Shown piece by piece: positions 32,001 through 40,543 of a DNA stretch of 64,000 bases. The position numbers and the translations under genes are program-made. The DNA comes from Vibrio maritimus. GTDB lineage: Bacteria > Pseudomonadota > Gammaproteobacteria > Enterobacterales > Vibrionaceae. Below the pieces are notes generated by a model. That model saw nothing but the letters and a program-made list of their open reading frames with translations, searched no databases and was not told where the DNA came from. Within the stretch, counting starts at the first letter, position 1. Each line of letters starts with the position of its first letter. The stretch covers positions 124,001-188,000 of the forward strand of contig BBMT01000005.1 in assembly GCA_000755425.1 (NCBI GenBank). Reading direction: 5' to 3'.

Positions 32001-32029
32001 TTGCAATCATCGCTCCGATGCCAGATAAT
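32001..32029 (+). promoter_or_regulatory. Probable ffs promoter
   Basis: TTGCAA, a 17-base spacer and GATAAT form a good sigma-70 promoter about 50 bases before the mature 4.5S RNA. A processed 5' leader is therefore likely. Confidence 0.55.
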
Positions 32030-32082
32030 CCTCCCACGCTTTGCAGCAGTGACCCTTCACAGCGCAACAGCAACAAAATCTA

Positions 32083-32190
32083 TGGAGGCCCTGGTCCTCC
32101 CGCAACAATAGCTCGTGAACTCGGTCAGGTCCGGAAGGAAGCAGCCGCAGCGAGTGACTTGTGTGCCGGGATGTGGCTGGGGCTTCCACC
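32083..32190 (+). ncRNA. ffs: 4.5S signal recognition particle RNA
   Basis: About 108 bases with the invariant SRP domain IV apex GGTCAGGTCCGGAAGGAAGC followed by GTGTGCCGGGATGTGGCTGG. The two ends pair (TGGAGGCCCTGG with the GGGGCTTCCA end). The RNA binds Ffh to target nascent inner-membrane proteins. Its last 21 bases are the left boundary of an inserted island, and the sequence needed for the RNA is retained, so function should be intact. The natural terminator is displaced to the far end of the island. Confidence 0.95.
32170..32190 (+). repeat. Left attachment site (attL-like) within ffs
   Basis: ATGTGGCTGGGGCTTCCACC plus a final C, the last 21 bases of ffs, is repeated exactly at 38491-38511. 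Nothing else in ffs is duplicated. This marks site-specific insertion into the RNA gene 3' end. Confidence 0.85.
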
Positions 32191-32265
32191 CTTCTAGCGT
32201 TTAGTAATTTGTAATCAACGAGTTATAACGCACCACATCTTTCAAATAGCATAGAAAACGCGACT

Positions 32266-32299
32266 GGTACTGAACTTAGGTACTGAACTTAGGTACTGA
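32266..32299 (+). repeat. 13-bp tandem repeats at the left end of the island
   Basis: GGTACTGAACTTA occurs twice in tandem, then GGTACTGA begins a third copy four bases before the integrase ATG. A matching GGTACT pair with the same 13-base period is at the right end. They may be arm-type binding sites for an integrase. Confidence 0.7.
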
Positions 32300-32302
32300 G
32301 CT

Positions 32303-32722
32303 ATGCGCTATCTCACTCAATCTAGTAATCACTCTTGGACTTTCCGCTTCCAATTTCCTCGGCGTGTTCGTGACTATTTTTATGGTCAATTTGAATACAA
32401 GTTTTCTTTGGGTAAAGTGACGCCAAGAGAGGCTCGTTCGAAAGCTCTAGAGCTTGAAAAACGGCTTGTTGACGTCATTTGGAGGGTAGAAGACGCGATA
32501 GATCGACCGTCGTCTTGTGAAGGAAAGGAGCTTGTCACTTGCCAACTGGCTGTCAGAATGAAAGTGGATATGTTCCTAGCTGTAGACGCATACAAAAGGG
32601 TTTCAGCTTCACCAAAGCTTCAAGGCGCACTGCGAAGGTTGATGTCAGGTGAGAACAAGCAGACCCTCTCCTTATCCGCATCTAGAGACCTACAAGCTGT
32701 ATCCAAGCACCACATCACCTGA
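32303..32722 (+). pseudogene. Truncated phage-type integrase (N-terminal part only)
   Basis: The 139-residue frame starts MRYLTQSSNHSWTFRFQFPR, typical of the N-terminal arm-binding domain of phage/island integrases of about 400-500 residues. It continues with KVTPREARSKALELEKRL, and it stops before any catalytic domain; no R-HxR-Y region is found downstream. It directly follows ffs and the tandem repeats, the usual place for the integrase of an ffs-targeted island. It is probably a relic of the enzyme that made the first insertion. Confidence 0.65.
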
Positions 32723-32810
32723 TACAAGAGCCCAGAAAATGTGAGCACTGATTTACGACGATAGCTGAGTGGAAGCAGCTCAGACAAAATAGCGTGCTCG
32801 ACCACGATTG

Positions 32811-33025
32811 TTTAGTGACCTCGCTATCACGATCGCTCTTATGGTAAAGCGCGTATTTTCCTTACCTTTAAGGACTCTACGAAGGCTTCGTCGACTCTAA
32901 TTTTAGATTGGCAGGCGGCTCATTAGTTTGTCCCCATATTCTTGCATCAGCCGCCAAGCTAAGAATGCTAAGGTTAACTTCAAAGCCGCATCACGAGGCA
33001 CTATCTAACACCTTGTCATGAATGC
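32811..33025 (+). pseudogene. Degenerate IS5-family transposase fragment
   Basis: Read across frames, this stretch gives FSDLAITIALMVKRVFSLPL, then EGFVDSNFRLAGGSLVCP, then YSCISRQAKNAKVNFKAASR, RGTI, a stop and HLV. These match, in order, the conserved N-terminal half of IS5/IS903-type transposases (YSDLAI..KRVF.L.LR..EGFVDS, then SRRAK.V.V.FK..RG.I.HLV). At least two frameshifts and a stop are present, and the DDE catalytic half is missing. It is dead. Confidence 0.65.
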
Positions 33026-33509
33026 TGCACTTATTGTCTGAAATCGAGGTTATATTATTGACTTTGCATGGCGCTTGTACATATGTTGATAATAATCCTA
33101 AATGCGATATGTTCGATGATGATATGCGAATCATCAGGGGTTCGTCATGAAGCCACTACAATTTTCCTCAATAAGAATGAGTACCGAATAAAGGGGGATG
33201 CCCCAGATCTAGCAATTACACCATCACTAATTTCCCGCACTGCACTGAATTTGATATATATCACAGTAGTCGTTTGAAAAAATAAAAATATATGCCTAAT
33301 TATTCATGATACTAATTGAATTCTTCCTTGTTTAACTATGTTTCCTTTTAAAAACTCATATTTACACTCATTAAATATAAATGTCATGAATATCACTAAG
33401 CTTGAACCAAAATATAATATTTATATAATCCACTCGAGGTATCGAAGGCGTCAATTTTTATAGTTAAATTATTCACAGCGCTTTCACGTAGTATTCAAAA
33501 GGAAGTACC
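33026..33509. other. A/T-rich non-coding stretch before the protease gene
   Basis: The DNA is clearly richer in A and T than the rest of the window, with many short stops. One 69-codon frame (33068-33277) is open but has no ribosome site or recognisable product. It should hold the promoter of the protease gene. The composition suggests acquired DNA. Confidence 0.5.
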
Positions 33510-35290
33510 ATGAACAAAATCGCATTAGGGATGTTATTTGCCTCAAGCACAGTAACGGTCCACGCTCAACACAATGATCTATCTCCAATGATTCGCGGAG
33601 AACACGTCATTGAATCACCAGCAAGTGATTATAAAGATTACTTAGTTAAAATCACTACACCTACTGGTGGCTGTGGTGGCGGCCTTATCGCTGGCCGCTT
33701 TGTTCTAACTGCCGCGCACTGCGCTGAAGTCGAAGGCGCCGCCTCAATCTCGCAGGGCGTTGATGCTAACAGCAATTCTGCGATTAAACATCACATCAAC
33801 TATAAGTTACACACAGTTCAGCGCGGTATTGGCTATGCAGAGCGTTTAACGTACATTAAGTCAATGTATGAAACTCTTGGTTATCTTGAGAATGACGACG
33901 TTCACCTACCATTAGATTACGGTTTTGTACTCGACGATGACTACATCCAAGAGATCGCTAACTACCCTGCAGATCAAGCTATTGGACAAGAAACGGGTTA
34001 TTACGCATTTACCGATCACCTTGGTAACTCCTACCCACTATTTCTTGATCTAGCCATTCTAGAACTTGAAACGCCGGTACTCACAACACCTCATTTGCAA
34101 TGGGTTTTGTTCGAGACGAAAACTATCAGCAGACACTTCCTGTAGGACAGACATTCACATTTAATGGTTGGGGCCTAACTGAAGATGAACACGGCAACTC
34201 ACACTACCCTTCAAGACTGATGCAGGGTGAACTTCAACTCGCCGAATCCGAACTTGATGACAACTGCTTAACAGATGTTGAACCACCGCTATTCAGCGGC
34301 TGCTTTCCCAACCTAAAACCAACACTTCACTTCACCTACCCTGATGACCCAGGTCAAGGTGTAGGTTCAGGCGATAGCGGCACTCCGATTCTATTAAACG
34401 ACGTTGCCTACGGCGTCGGTTCGACGGTATCTAGAACCACTCCTTACCAATCGCGCTTCTATGAATTTGCGCCACATAAGCAATTTATTATTAATGCGAT
34501 AAATGAAGTAACCACGCCTAACTTAGATACCATCAGAGTACCTGTCATCGGCAATGGACAAAGTTTTAATTACATCGTTCAAAACTTTACGAATAACGTT
34601 GCAACTATCGATATTGATGAATCTGGCTCTGTAATTGCAGAAGGCTACGCAGTGATTAACCATGACTGTAGCACTGAGCTTAACTCGTTTGAGTACTGCA
34701 CAGTGAGCATGGATATCCGCAAATCGGGTTATGGTCAAGGTTCTTACGTCGGCGAACACGATTTCACTATCGCGGTTATCAACGGTATCCCGCGTACCGT
34801 TACTTTCGATATTCCTAACGTGACAACGACGACACCACTAGAAGACGGCGAAAGCTTAGAGAGCAACGGCACCGACATTACAATTGACACCGCGGGCAAT
34901 CAATCAGTCAGAGTTTCACACGCCGAAAACACACTCTATATTGAGTTCACTCTGGGCACAGAATTAACAAAGGCCTCCAGTACTATCTACACCGTACGTG
35001 ATGGAAGCGGTAATATTTACGGCCAGTGCTCTAAAGACGCATCAGACGAACTTGTGATCTGTGCAATTGAAAATGACGAGTACCTCACTGGTTACGCTCA
35101 ATCTTACGATTTTACGCTTTATGAAGGTGAAGCATCAATCGACGAGCTAACAGTGAATGTCACTACTTCTGCACCAACCGACGGCGAAAGCAATAGTAGA
35201 GGCAGTGGAAGTAGCGGCGGCGGTTCATTTGGTCCATTTGGATTGCTTGCTCTACTGCTAGTGGGAATCTATCGTAGAATCCGTAAATAA
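33510..35290 (+). CDS. Secreted trypsin-fold serine protease with GlyGly-CTERM anchor, one frameshift
   Basis: An S1-family protease of about 593 residues after repair of one missing base near 34090. Signal peptide MNKIALGMLFASSTVTVHA; catalytic His70 in LTAAHC, Asp180 in LDLAILEL, Ser in GSGDSGTP. The residue six before the Ser, which sets trypsin specificity, reads Gly rather than Asp. After the protease domain come beta-rich repeats, then GSSGGGSFGPFGLLALLLVG and a basic end. This is a GlyGly-CTERM signal, removed by rhombosortase on type II secreted proteins in Vibrio. It resembles the VesA/VesB/VesC proteases of V. cholerae. It is the only clear cargo gene of the island. Confidence 0.8.
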
Positions 35291-36484
35291 CAACATTGCG
35301 GTCGTTGATTTTTGGGGTTCCGGCCCCTTATTCGCTCCAACCTAAGAGGAACTACGCGGAAGCCTTTTGCTAACTAAACTTACACTCAATGCATTTAGTT
35401 CATATATGACAAGAACGATTGCTCTCGACATAATGGAAAGGCCTCCATTAAAACGTATCCGTCTAGCAAACTATTATTCGATTGTTTTTCCTACCACTTG
35501 ATTGAACAATAGTACTCACGGCTAGTGCAACAAGGATGTTGTAACACTATGCCTTGTAGAGAAATTGAAATAGCAAAGCAAACACGCTTTGATCGGATAA
35601 GCGGCACTTGTTTTCCTAAGACCCTTACGTGCAATTTTACTATATGCGCAATTAGATGCTTAAGAGTTGGTAATGCAATTGAAGTTCTCGGCAAAAGGAA
35701 CGGTATTTTGGAGTAATTCTGAGTTACGAAGAATCGATAACAGTGTGATCACCAAGCGACTTTGTGTTGACGCCGAACACTGTAAACACACCTTTTCCCT
35801 TTTGTGTGCCAGCTTTAATTGAACCTGTCCTATGATACTCCGTCACATGCCCTAGTTGTGGCAATGTTAGACTGGCTCTACGTGCCCACAAGATCCTAAG
35901 CGAGCCAAAAAGAATTCACAACACCGTCAATGAAGTTAAGTTTCAAGCATACACACATACGATAGCCCAATAATGCAGGGTTTAGCTTTTTGCCTGTCCA
36001 GGCTTCAATGGAGAAACCTATTCCACAATGACTTCGTCTAATTTCATCGAAGAAATTAGACGAAGAGAAAAATTTACCGCTCGTATAAGGACTACGGGCA
36101 GTGCAGAACATTACTTAGAGAAGTAGCTGGAAGTTCAGCGTTATTAGGTGATCGAGAAACGATGGTAAGCATATTTTTATTGGCGTTATCACTCAGACTG
36201 CCAACTCGATACATAACGTGACTAGCACAAACTTAAAACATAGCCCCTGATGGTGGAATCAACGCCAAATTCAGCTGTCGACTGAGCCATCAGAGACGTC
36301 ATTTTTAGAATAGAAAATGTCGTCACCTCTTATTTGGTGAGGATGCAACAAGCCCTCGATTCCGCACATGGAAGAGCATCAAATAACTACCGACGTATAT
36401 CATTTATCGGTACAGCCGACTGGCTGCGCAATCAGCTATGTAAGACGCAGGAGACATTATGAACAATTTATAGAGGAGACTAAC
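35291..36484. other. Long non-coding region of the island
   Basis: Nearly 1.2 kb with no convincing gene. Short zinc-finger-like fragments (VTCPSCGNVRLALRAHK near 35842; RLCVDAEHCKHTFS near 35755) lie in broken frames and may be remnants of a mobile gene, but I cannot name it. A perfect 14-base inverted repeat lies at 36032-36065. The region ends at the ribosome site of the recombinase gene. Confidence 0.5.
36032..36065. repeat. Perfect 14-bp inverted repeat
   Basis: CTTCGTCTAATTTC, loop ATCGAA, GAAATTAGACGAAG. There is no T-run on either side, so it is not a standard terminator. It could be a recombination or protein-binding site, or a relic of an insertion sequence. Confidence 0.75.
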
Positions 36485-37491
36485 TTGACAAAAAATACAC
36501 AGGACATCGTCTAAAAGGGGTAAGGGATTTTACAAAACCAAATTACTCTCTAGGTTCAAGAGATATTGAAAAAGCGCTAATCAATGCCAGTCTTGAACAA
36601 CAGTGGGGTATCAAATCCAATACCCACATGTCGCGATTGCCAGCGCTTAGGGATTTTTCTAGATTTTTGAAGGCAGAAACAGAGATTAGGCGGCTAAATC
36701 ATATCGATAAATCCGTGGTTCTTTTGTATGGAGAGCACTTAAAGGCTTTATATGAAGAGGGAGCGTTTAGTGCTGTCACAGCAAGAGATTACCTAAGCCA
36801 TGTTAATCGTTCCTTAGCACAGGCCAGAGGAGACGACCAATGCGTTTTGAGAGCTACTCGAGATCTTGCTTTGCGCCGAAATCAGGGATAGCCTTGGTAG
36901 ATGGGTCAGTGCCCGATGTATTACACCAAAAAGTTTTAGCTGGAGTAACGGTCGAACTTCAGTTGGTGATGCAGCTACAACGCTTTTTGGGAATGCGATT
37001 TCGAGAAGCAAGCCTATTTGATGCACAGCAATGTCTTAAGGCAATAGAGAATAATGAAACACCTTCCATAGTCCGTGGTACTAAGGGGGCAACGGCGACC
37101 AATTCCAATTGAAACTGCAAAGCAATACCGGCTTATTCAAGAGGTGGCTAACTACCAGAAGCAAAGGGGTTTCAGAACGCTGATTCCAGAGCGGTTCAGT
37201 TTTAAGGCTTTCCAAAGTCATGCATGGCGAGTGTCCACGACGATAGATTCGCATTACAAGACTCATGGTGAGCGAAAATATTATGCTTGTGCCTTCTATT
37301 TAGACAGGGTCGGTGTTCCTTGTCCCGTTCAGTCTGGGATTTCCCATGGTAAGGCGCACTATCAATTTATAGCAAAAAAACTGTCGATGACTTTGCAGCA
37401 AGCAAAGGCTTTAGACCTAAGTGTTCGCACAGATCTGTCTAAAAGGCTCGGACATCATCGCGTTGAGATTACAAACGCGTACCTGGGGTAA
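36485..37491 (+). CDS. Tyrosine recombinase (GmtY-like), three frameshifts
   Basis: A site-specific recombinase of about 335 residues after repair. The TTG start has GAGGAG six bases upstream and reads MTKKYTGHRLKGVRDF if one A is restored to the run near 36490. Next come a core-binding domain (ITYPE TARDYLSHVNRSLAQARGDD) and a catalytic domain with GMRFREASLFDA, RGTKG.RRPIPI, HGERKYY and the final LGHHRVEITNAYLG. Further breaks are at 36885-36887 (GGG for GGGG) and in the G-run at 37085-37089. This is the Phage_integr_N/Integrase_1 type, which I associate with GmtY of Gamma-Mobile-Trio elements. It is followed at once by two small genes. Confidence 0.7.
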
Positions 37492-37495
37492 CGTT

Positions 37496-37795
37496 TTGAA
37501 TCCTACTACATACAGGCAGGTCATGACGATAATGGCGTCGTATCAAAAACCAGGCATCGCTTTTCGCCGTAAACAGGTTACACGTCTCCTTGCTATTTTA
37601 GAGGATATTTTCGAGCATGAGCCTTATCTAGGTGAACAGTTACACAAAGTGGGTAAAAGACAGATCATCGGCTATTGGCAAAGAACAAGACACGAATCAA
37701 CCCAAACCCGCAAAGAAAAGTATGCAATTTTGAAGCTGTTCTTTGAGCAAGCACACCTAAGGGGTCGAGTGCCATTTCCTAAGTTGGGTTCGTAA
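37496..37795 (+). CDS. Small recombinase-associated protein with core-binding-like fold
   Basis: A product of about 99 residues (LNPTTYRQVMTIMASYQKPG) starting at a TTG five bases after the recombinase stop, with GGGG before it; an ATG at 37523 is the alternative. The pattern RRKQVTRLLAILEDIFEHEP, then STQTRKEKYAILKLFFEQAH, and a basic PFPKLGS end, resembles the SAM-like N-terminal domain of tyrosine recombinases without any catalytic part. It would be the second member of a three-gene recombination module. The role is inferred only from position and pattern. Confidence 0.55.
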   Translation: MNPTTYRQVMTIMASYQKPGIAFRRKQVTRLLAILEDIFEHEPYLGEQLHKVGKRQIIGYWQRTRHESTQTRKEKYAILKLFFEQAHLRGRVPFPKLGS

Positions 37796-37880
37796 GTAAA
37801 GCAGAAAAATGGCTCAACACACTTACGCAATTCGATAGTTGACCATACGACATGCATAACTAAAACGTGGAGGTAAAGTT

Positions 37881-38327
37881 ATGTATGAAAATATCGGCTC
37901 AGAAAACAATCGTTACTCATTGATAATTGAGCAAATGGATCAGGCATACGGTGTGTTCGATTGGATTATCGACAATGGGCGTGATGCAGACTACCGAGCT
38001 AGAGAAGCTATCGAGCGGATAGCGACTAAGTTCTGGGTTATCGGAAAAGATGCTCATGGAGCTCAGTTTGATTTAAGACTACTAACGCCGGAACAGGCTG
38101 AGGAAATCGTCAACGCAATAGTGTTTTCTTCGTGTGGAGAAACCAAACTTGCGTTAAATGATCTTGTTCTTTTTTCATTCGCTTTGAATGTGTTCCGTAC
38201 ACACATCATGGTAGAAGACTATGAAATGGAATATTCTCTAGACTCTGATGGTCACAGAGGTTTAGTGCTGAAAGATGAACACCTTCGAGAGCTTTGGCCG
38301 TGGGATCGACTTTTTATTAAAAGTTGA
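37881..38327 (+). CDS. 148-aa protein of unknown function, third gene of the recombination module
   Basis: A soluble acidic protein, MYENIGSENNRYSLIIEQMD.., with GGAGG before the ATG and its own downstream terminator. No motif is recognised; it looks mostly helical, with a Trp-rich end (ELWPWDRLFIKS). Its place after the recombinase and the small core-binding-like protein fits the third member of a Gamma-Mobile-Trio-type module. I do not assign it to GmtX or GmtZ. The frame is intact. Confidence 0.6.
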   Translation: MYENIGSENNRYSLIIEQMDQAYGVFDWIIDNGRDADYRAREAIERIATKFWVIGKDAHGAQFDLRLLTPEQAEEIVNAIVFSSCGETKLALNDLVLFSFALNVFRTHIMVEDYEMEYSLDSDGHRGLVLKDEHLRELWPWDRLFIKS

Positions 38328-38352
38328 AGTGAGTGAATGTTAGAAAAAACAG

Positions 38353-38375
38353 GTGCCTCGGATGAGGCATTTTTT
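38353..38375 (+). terminator. Terminator of the recombination module
   Basis: TGCCTC, GGAT, GAGGCA and a run of six T. Confidence 0.85.
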
Positions 38376-38398
38376 AACTCTTGAATCCAACAAATAAA

Positions 38399-38419
38399 GG
38401 TACTAGGATGGGGTACTGA
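38399..38419 (+). repeat. 13-bp-spaced GGTACT pair at the right end of the island
   Basis: GGTACTA and GGTACTGA start exactly 13 bases apart, the same period and core as the tandem repeats at the left end. They lie about 70 bases inside the right attachment repeat. Confidence 0.55.
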
Positions 38420-38490
38420 AGCAACATTTATATGTCCGTGTCGATTTTCTAACCGACTGAAAAGAAAAGACTAAAGCTGTCATTTAGTCA

Positions 38491-38511
38491 TGTGGCTGGG
38501 GCTTCCACCCA
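38491..38511 (+). repeat. Right attachment site (attR-like)
   Basis: An exact 21-base copy of the ffs 3' end, with no other ffs sequence before it. It is followed within seven bases by the displaced terminator hairpin. Confidence 0.85.
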
Positions 38512-38517
38512 TTAGAA

Positions 38518-38544
38518 ACGCCGCTTTTATTAGCGGCGTTTTGC
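38518..38544 (+). terminator. Displaced ffs terminator
   Basis: AACGCCGC and GCGGCGTT form a stem followed by T. It stands where the ffs terminator would be if the island were removed. Confidence 0.75.
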
Positions 38545-38545
38545 T

Positions 38546-38923
38546 ATCTGAAATTCATCATATCTTCACAACTCGCTGTGCTTGTCTTTTTGTTGGTCTG
38601 TCAGTACGTTAGCAGAAGTCTAGTCACTATTAGTGATAGCCTTGAAATTAAACGCGCTGTTGTCGCCATCAGTGCTTCACACCATCCCTAGACTATGGTC
38701 ACTATCTTGAAAAAAGGGGATTTCATTTAGCGTGTCGCGAAGCTAATTTACGTGACGTAGTCGAAAATTCTCAGTTACCTACCCGCGGTAGGAGATCCTC
38801 ACTTTCGTGAGTATGACGGCTACATGGGGCATGTTAAAAAAGATCCGATGTAGACTATTTTTGTCCAAAAACGAGTTTCATTTGACGTTATCGCCAAACC
38901 GGTTCAACGCCGATAGAATCCTC
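38546..38923. other. Intergenic region to the right of the island
   Basis: I see no gene. A small palindrome, ATCCTCACTTTCGTGAGTAT, at about 38796-38815 resembles short dispersed palindromes of Vibrio genomes. The rest is featureless. Confidence 0.4.
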
Positions 38924-39790
38924 TTACTCAATCTCTCCGACTAGAAACTGGGTTAATTCTGAAAACAGTTTTGCATCGTCCACCAATGCTTCTCCCTGAG
39001 TAAAAATAGACATCACATAACAGTCACAATCACCCAAAAAAACATAAGCAGTTTCATGTTTAACCTGCGAGGTCCAGCCTGCTTTACTCCAGTATGTGGC
39101 GCCTTTAGGCAGTGCACCGCCTATGAACTGAGTAACTTGGTCAACACCATCAAACGAGAAACGGTTCTGACCGCTGTTCTTTGAGAGCAGTCGCTTGGTT
39201 TTCGTTAGGTGGTCGGGCAGCAGGTTTTCATCCAGGAATAGGCTTGCCATCATTTGAGCACAAGCAAGTGGAGATAGCTGATTTGAACCCAGTATATCTC
39301 TCGCTTGTTGATCTCTGCCATAAGGGCTCTCATCGAAGGTGGCGTGATAGAGGTGATATTGCTTGGGAGAAATCTGTGGGCAATGGGTTGCTAGCCATCG
39401 TTGGACGCTTTTTCGCTTTTCTATCCATGGTGTAAGCTGTGGTTCGGTCAATGTTGCACCAGTAGAGGTATTACACAGACGGTTTAAAACATAGCTAGTC
39501 GCATCATTTGAGGATAGAGAGACCATGTTATCGACTGCTCGCCAATCTTCGTCATCGGCCACAAGTTCTTTTTGCTCAACTTTGCTCAGAAAGCAGGCTA
39601 GGTAAAACAGTTTACATAAGCTTGCAGGATAAAAAGTGGATTGAGCATTTATGGATACCATCGCCTGCTCAGGAGATTCTGCCTTGGCGAGATAGAGTCC
39701 GATATTGCCTGCCTCGAACTCAGCCTTAAAGTCATCAAAGATTCGATTTTTGGTTGGCGTTAGAAAATGGCTTGGGATTAAGTCGGTCAC
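38924..39790 (-). CDS. Cytoplasmic serine hydrolase of the beta-lactamase/transpeptidase fold
   Basis: A 288-residue protein with the three active-site motifs of penicillin-recognising enzymes: SxxK in ASLCKLFY (about residue 57), SxN in SLSSNDATS, and KxG in WSKAGWTSQ. There is no signal peptide, which is unusual for a beta-lactamase and suggests an intracellular substrate. It is ten bases downstream of the MpaA-like amidase gene on the same strand. Together with the peptide-binding protein upstream this suggests a part in murein peptide recycling, perhaps cutting D-amino acid bonds. This is inference. Confidence 0.75.
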   Translation of the reverse strand: MTDLIPSHFLTPTKNRIFDDFKAEFEAGNIGLYLAKAESPEQAMVSINAQSTFYPASLCKLFYLACFLSKVEQKELVADDEDWRAVDNMVSLSSNDATSYVLNRLCNTSTGATLTEPQLTPWIEKRKSVQRWLATHCPQISPKQYHLYHATFDESPYGRDQQARDILGSNQLSPLACAQMMASLFLDENLLPDHLTKTKRLLSKNSGQNRFSFDGVDQVTQFIGGALPKGATYWSKAGWTSQVKHETAYVFLGDCDCYVMSIFTQGEALVDDAKLFSELTQFLVGEIE

Positions 39791-39800
39791 GATTTACCTA

Positions 39801-40508
39801 TTACTTTTGCAGCAGTTCCACCATGGGCATCAGATAATCCTCAATGGCTTGATCATTAGAGACAGGAGGGAGCTCGACAGTCACGCATGAGATATTGTGC
39901 TCTTTACACCATGTACCAAATGAGCCGGGAGTATCGTAACCCACATCACTTACTTGGGGTAACTTGAATTTGCCCGCGAGCCAATGGGCGAGCTCGGTGT
40001 TATCTGGATCGTCTATACACGCCAATGGGTCGTGAAAGCTGACAATAAATGTCGGTGCTCTTTTGTGAATCAGCTCTATCAGATGAGAGACTTCGGGTTC
40101 TCTTGGTGAAAATACGCCAGTGGAGACACTCACATCTCTAACGTCACAGCGTGTGCTCCACCGGTAGACGTCACCATTGGCACGCCAGTTCTTGGTTGGA
40201 AATGCGCGATTTAAATCCACCTTATTGGCATTAGCTCGGGTGCCAAGTTGGTTGCCATCTGGGTTGATGGAAACAATGACATCATGTTTTAGCGTTTTAG
40301 CTTCAATTGAACGTAACGCGCAAGACAGTGCGACTATAGCAGCCGTTTCATCACCGTGTGTCCCTGCGATGATAAGCCCCCGGTTTCCTCCGCCCTTTTG
40401 GGCGGGGAAATAGAGAAGTGGAGCGCCTAATGCAGATTGACCGTACTGCTGAGGATTGATTTCAAAAGCAGCGCGGTCACTGCGCCGGCGCAATGTGTTG
40501 TTATCCAT
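39801..40508 (-). CDS. mpaA: Murein tripeptide amidase A (M14 family)
   Basis: MpaA cleaves the gamma-D-Glu-diaminopimelate bond of murein tripeptide in the cytoplasm. The 235-residue protein has zinc ligands His and Glu in AGTHGDETAA, Asn/Arg substrate residues in VDLNRAFP, a third His in IVSFHDPL, and the catalytic Glu in CVTVELPP. The length matches E. coli MpaA (about 240). It lies between a serine hydrolase gene and an oligopeptide-binding protein gene, all on the minus strand, a plausible recycling operon. Confidence 0.85.
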   Translation of the reverse strand: MDNNTLRRRSDRAAFEINPQQYGQSALGAPLLYFPAQKGGGNRGLIIAGTHGDETAAIVALSCALRSIEAKTLKHDVIVSINPDGNQLGTRANANKVDLNRAFPTKNWRANGDVYRWSTRCDVRDVSVSTGVFSPREPEVSHLIELIHKRAPTFIVSFHDPLACIDDPDNTELAHWLAGKFKLPQVSDVGYDTPGSFGTWCKEHNISCVTVELPPVSNDQAIEDYLMPMVELLQK

Positions 40509-40543
40509 CGAAGTTATTATCCTAAGTATGAACCTTATCGATA

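Larger units (their letters stand above)
32191..38511. mobile_element. 6.3-kb genomic island inserted at the 3' end of ffs
   Basis: The island is bounded by 21-base direct repeats of the ffs end. It contains, left to right, 13-bp repeats, a truncated integrase, an IS5-type relic, an A/T-rich stretch, a secreted serine protease, over 1 kb of non-coding DNA, a three-gene recombination module with its own terminator, and more 13-bp-spaced repeats. Just beyond the right repeat stands a hairpin and T-run that would have been the ffs terminator before insertion. Confidence 0.8.

Noticed and set aside
33068..33277. 69-codon open frame in the island before the protease gene
   Set aside because: No ribosome site, no recognisable motif, and very A/T-rich DNA where chance frames are common.
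38796..38815. Small palindrome as a second island boundary
   Set aside because: It lies outside the exact 21-bp att repeat and has no partner at the left end. It looks like a common short dispersed palindrome.
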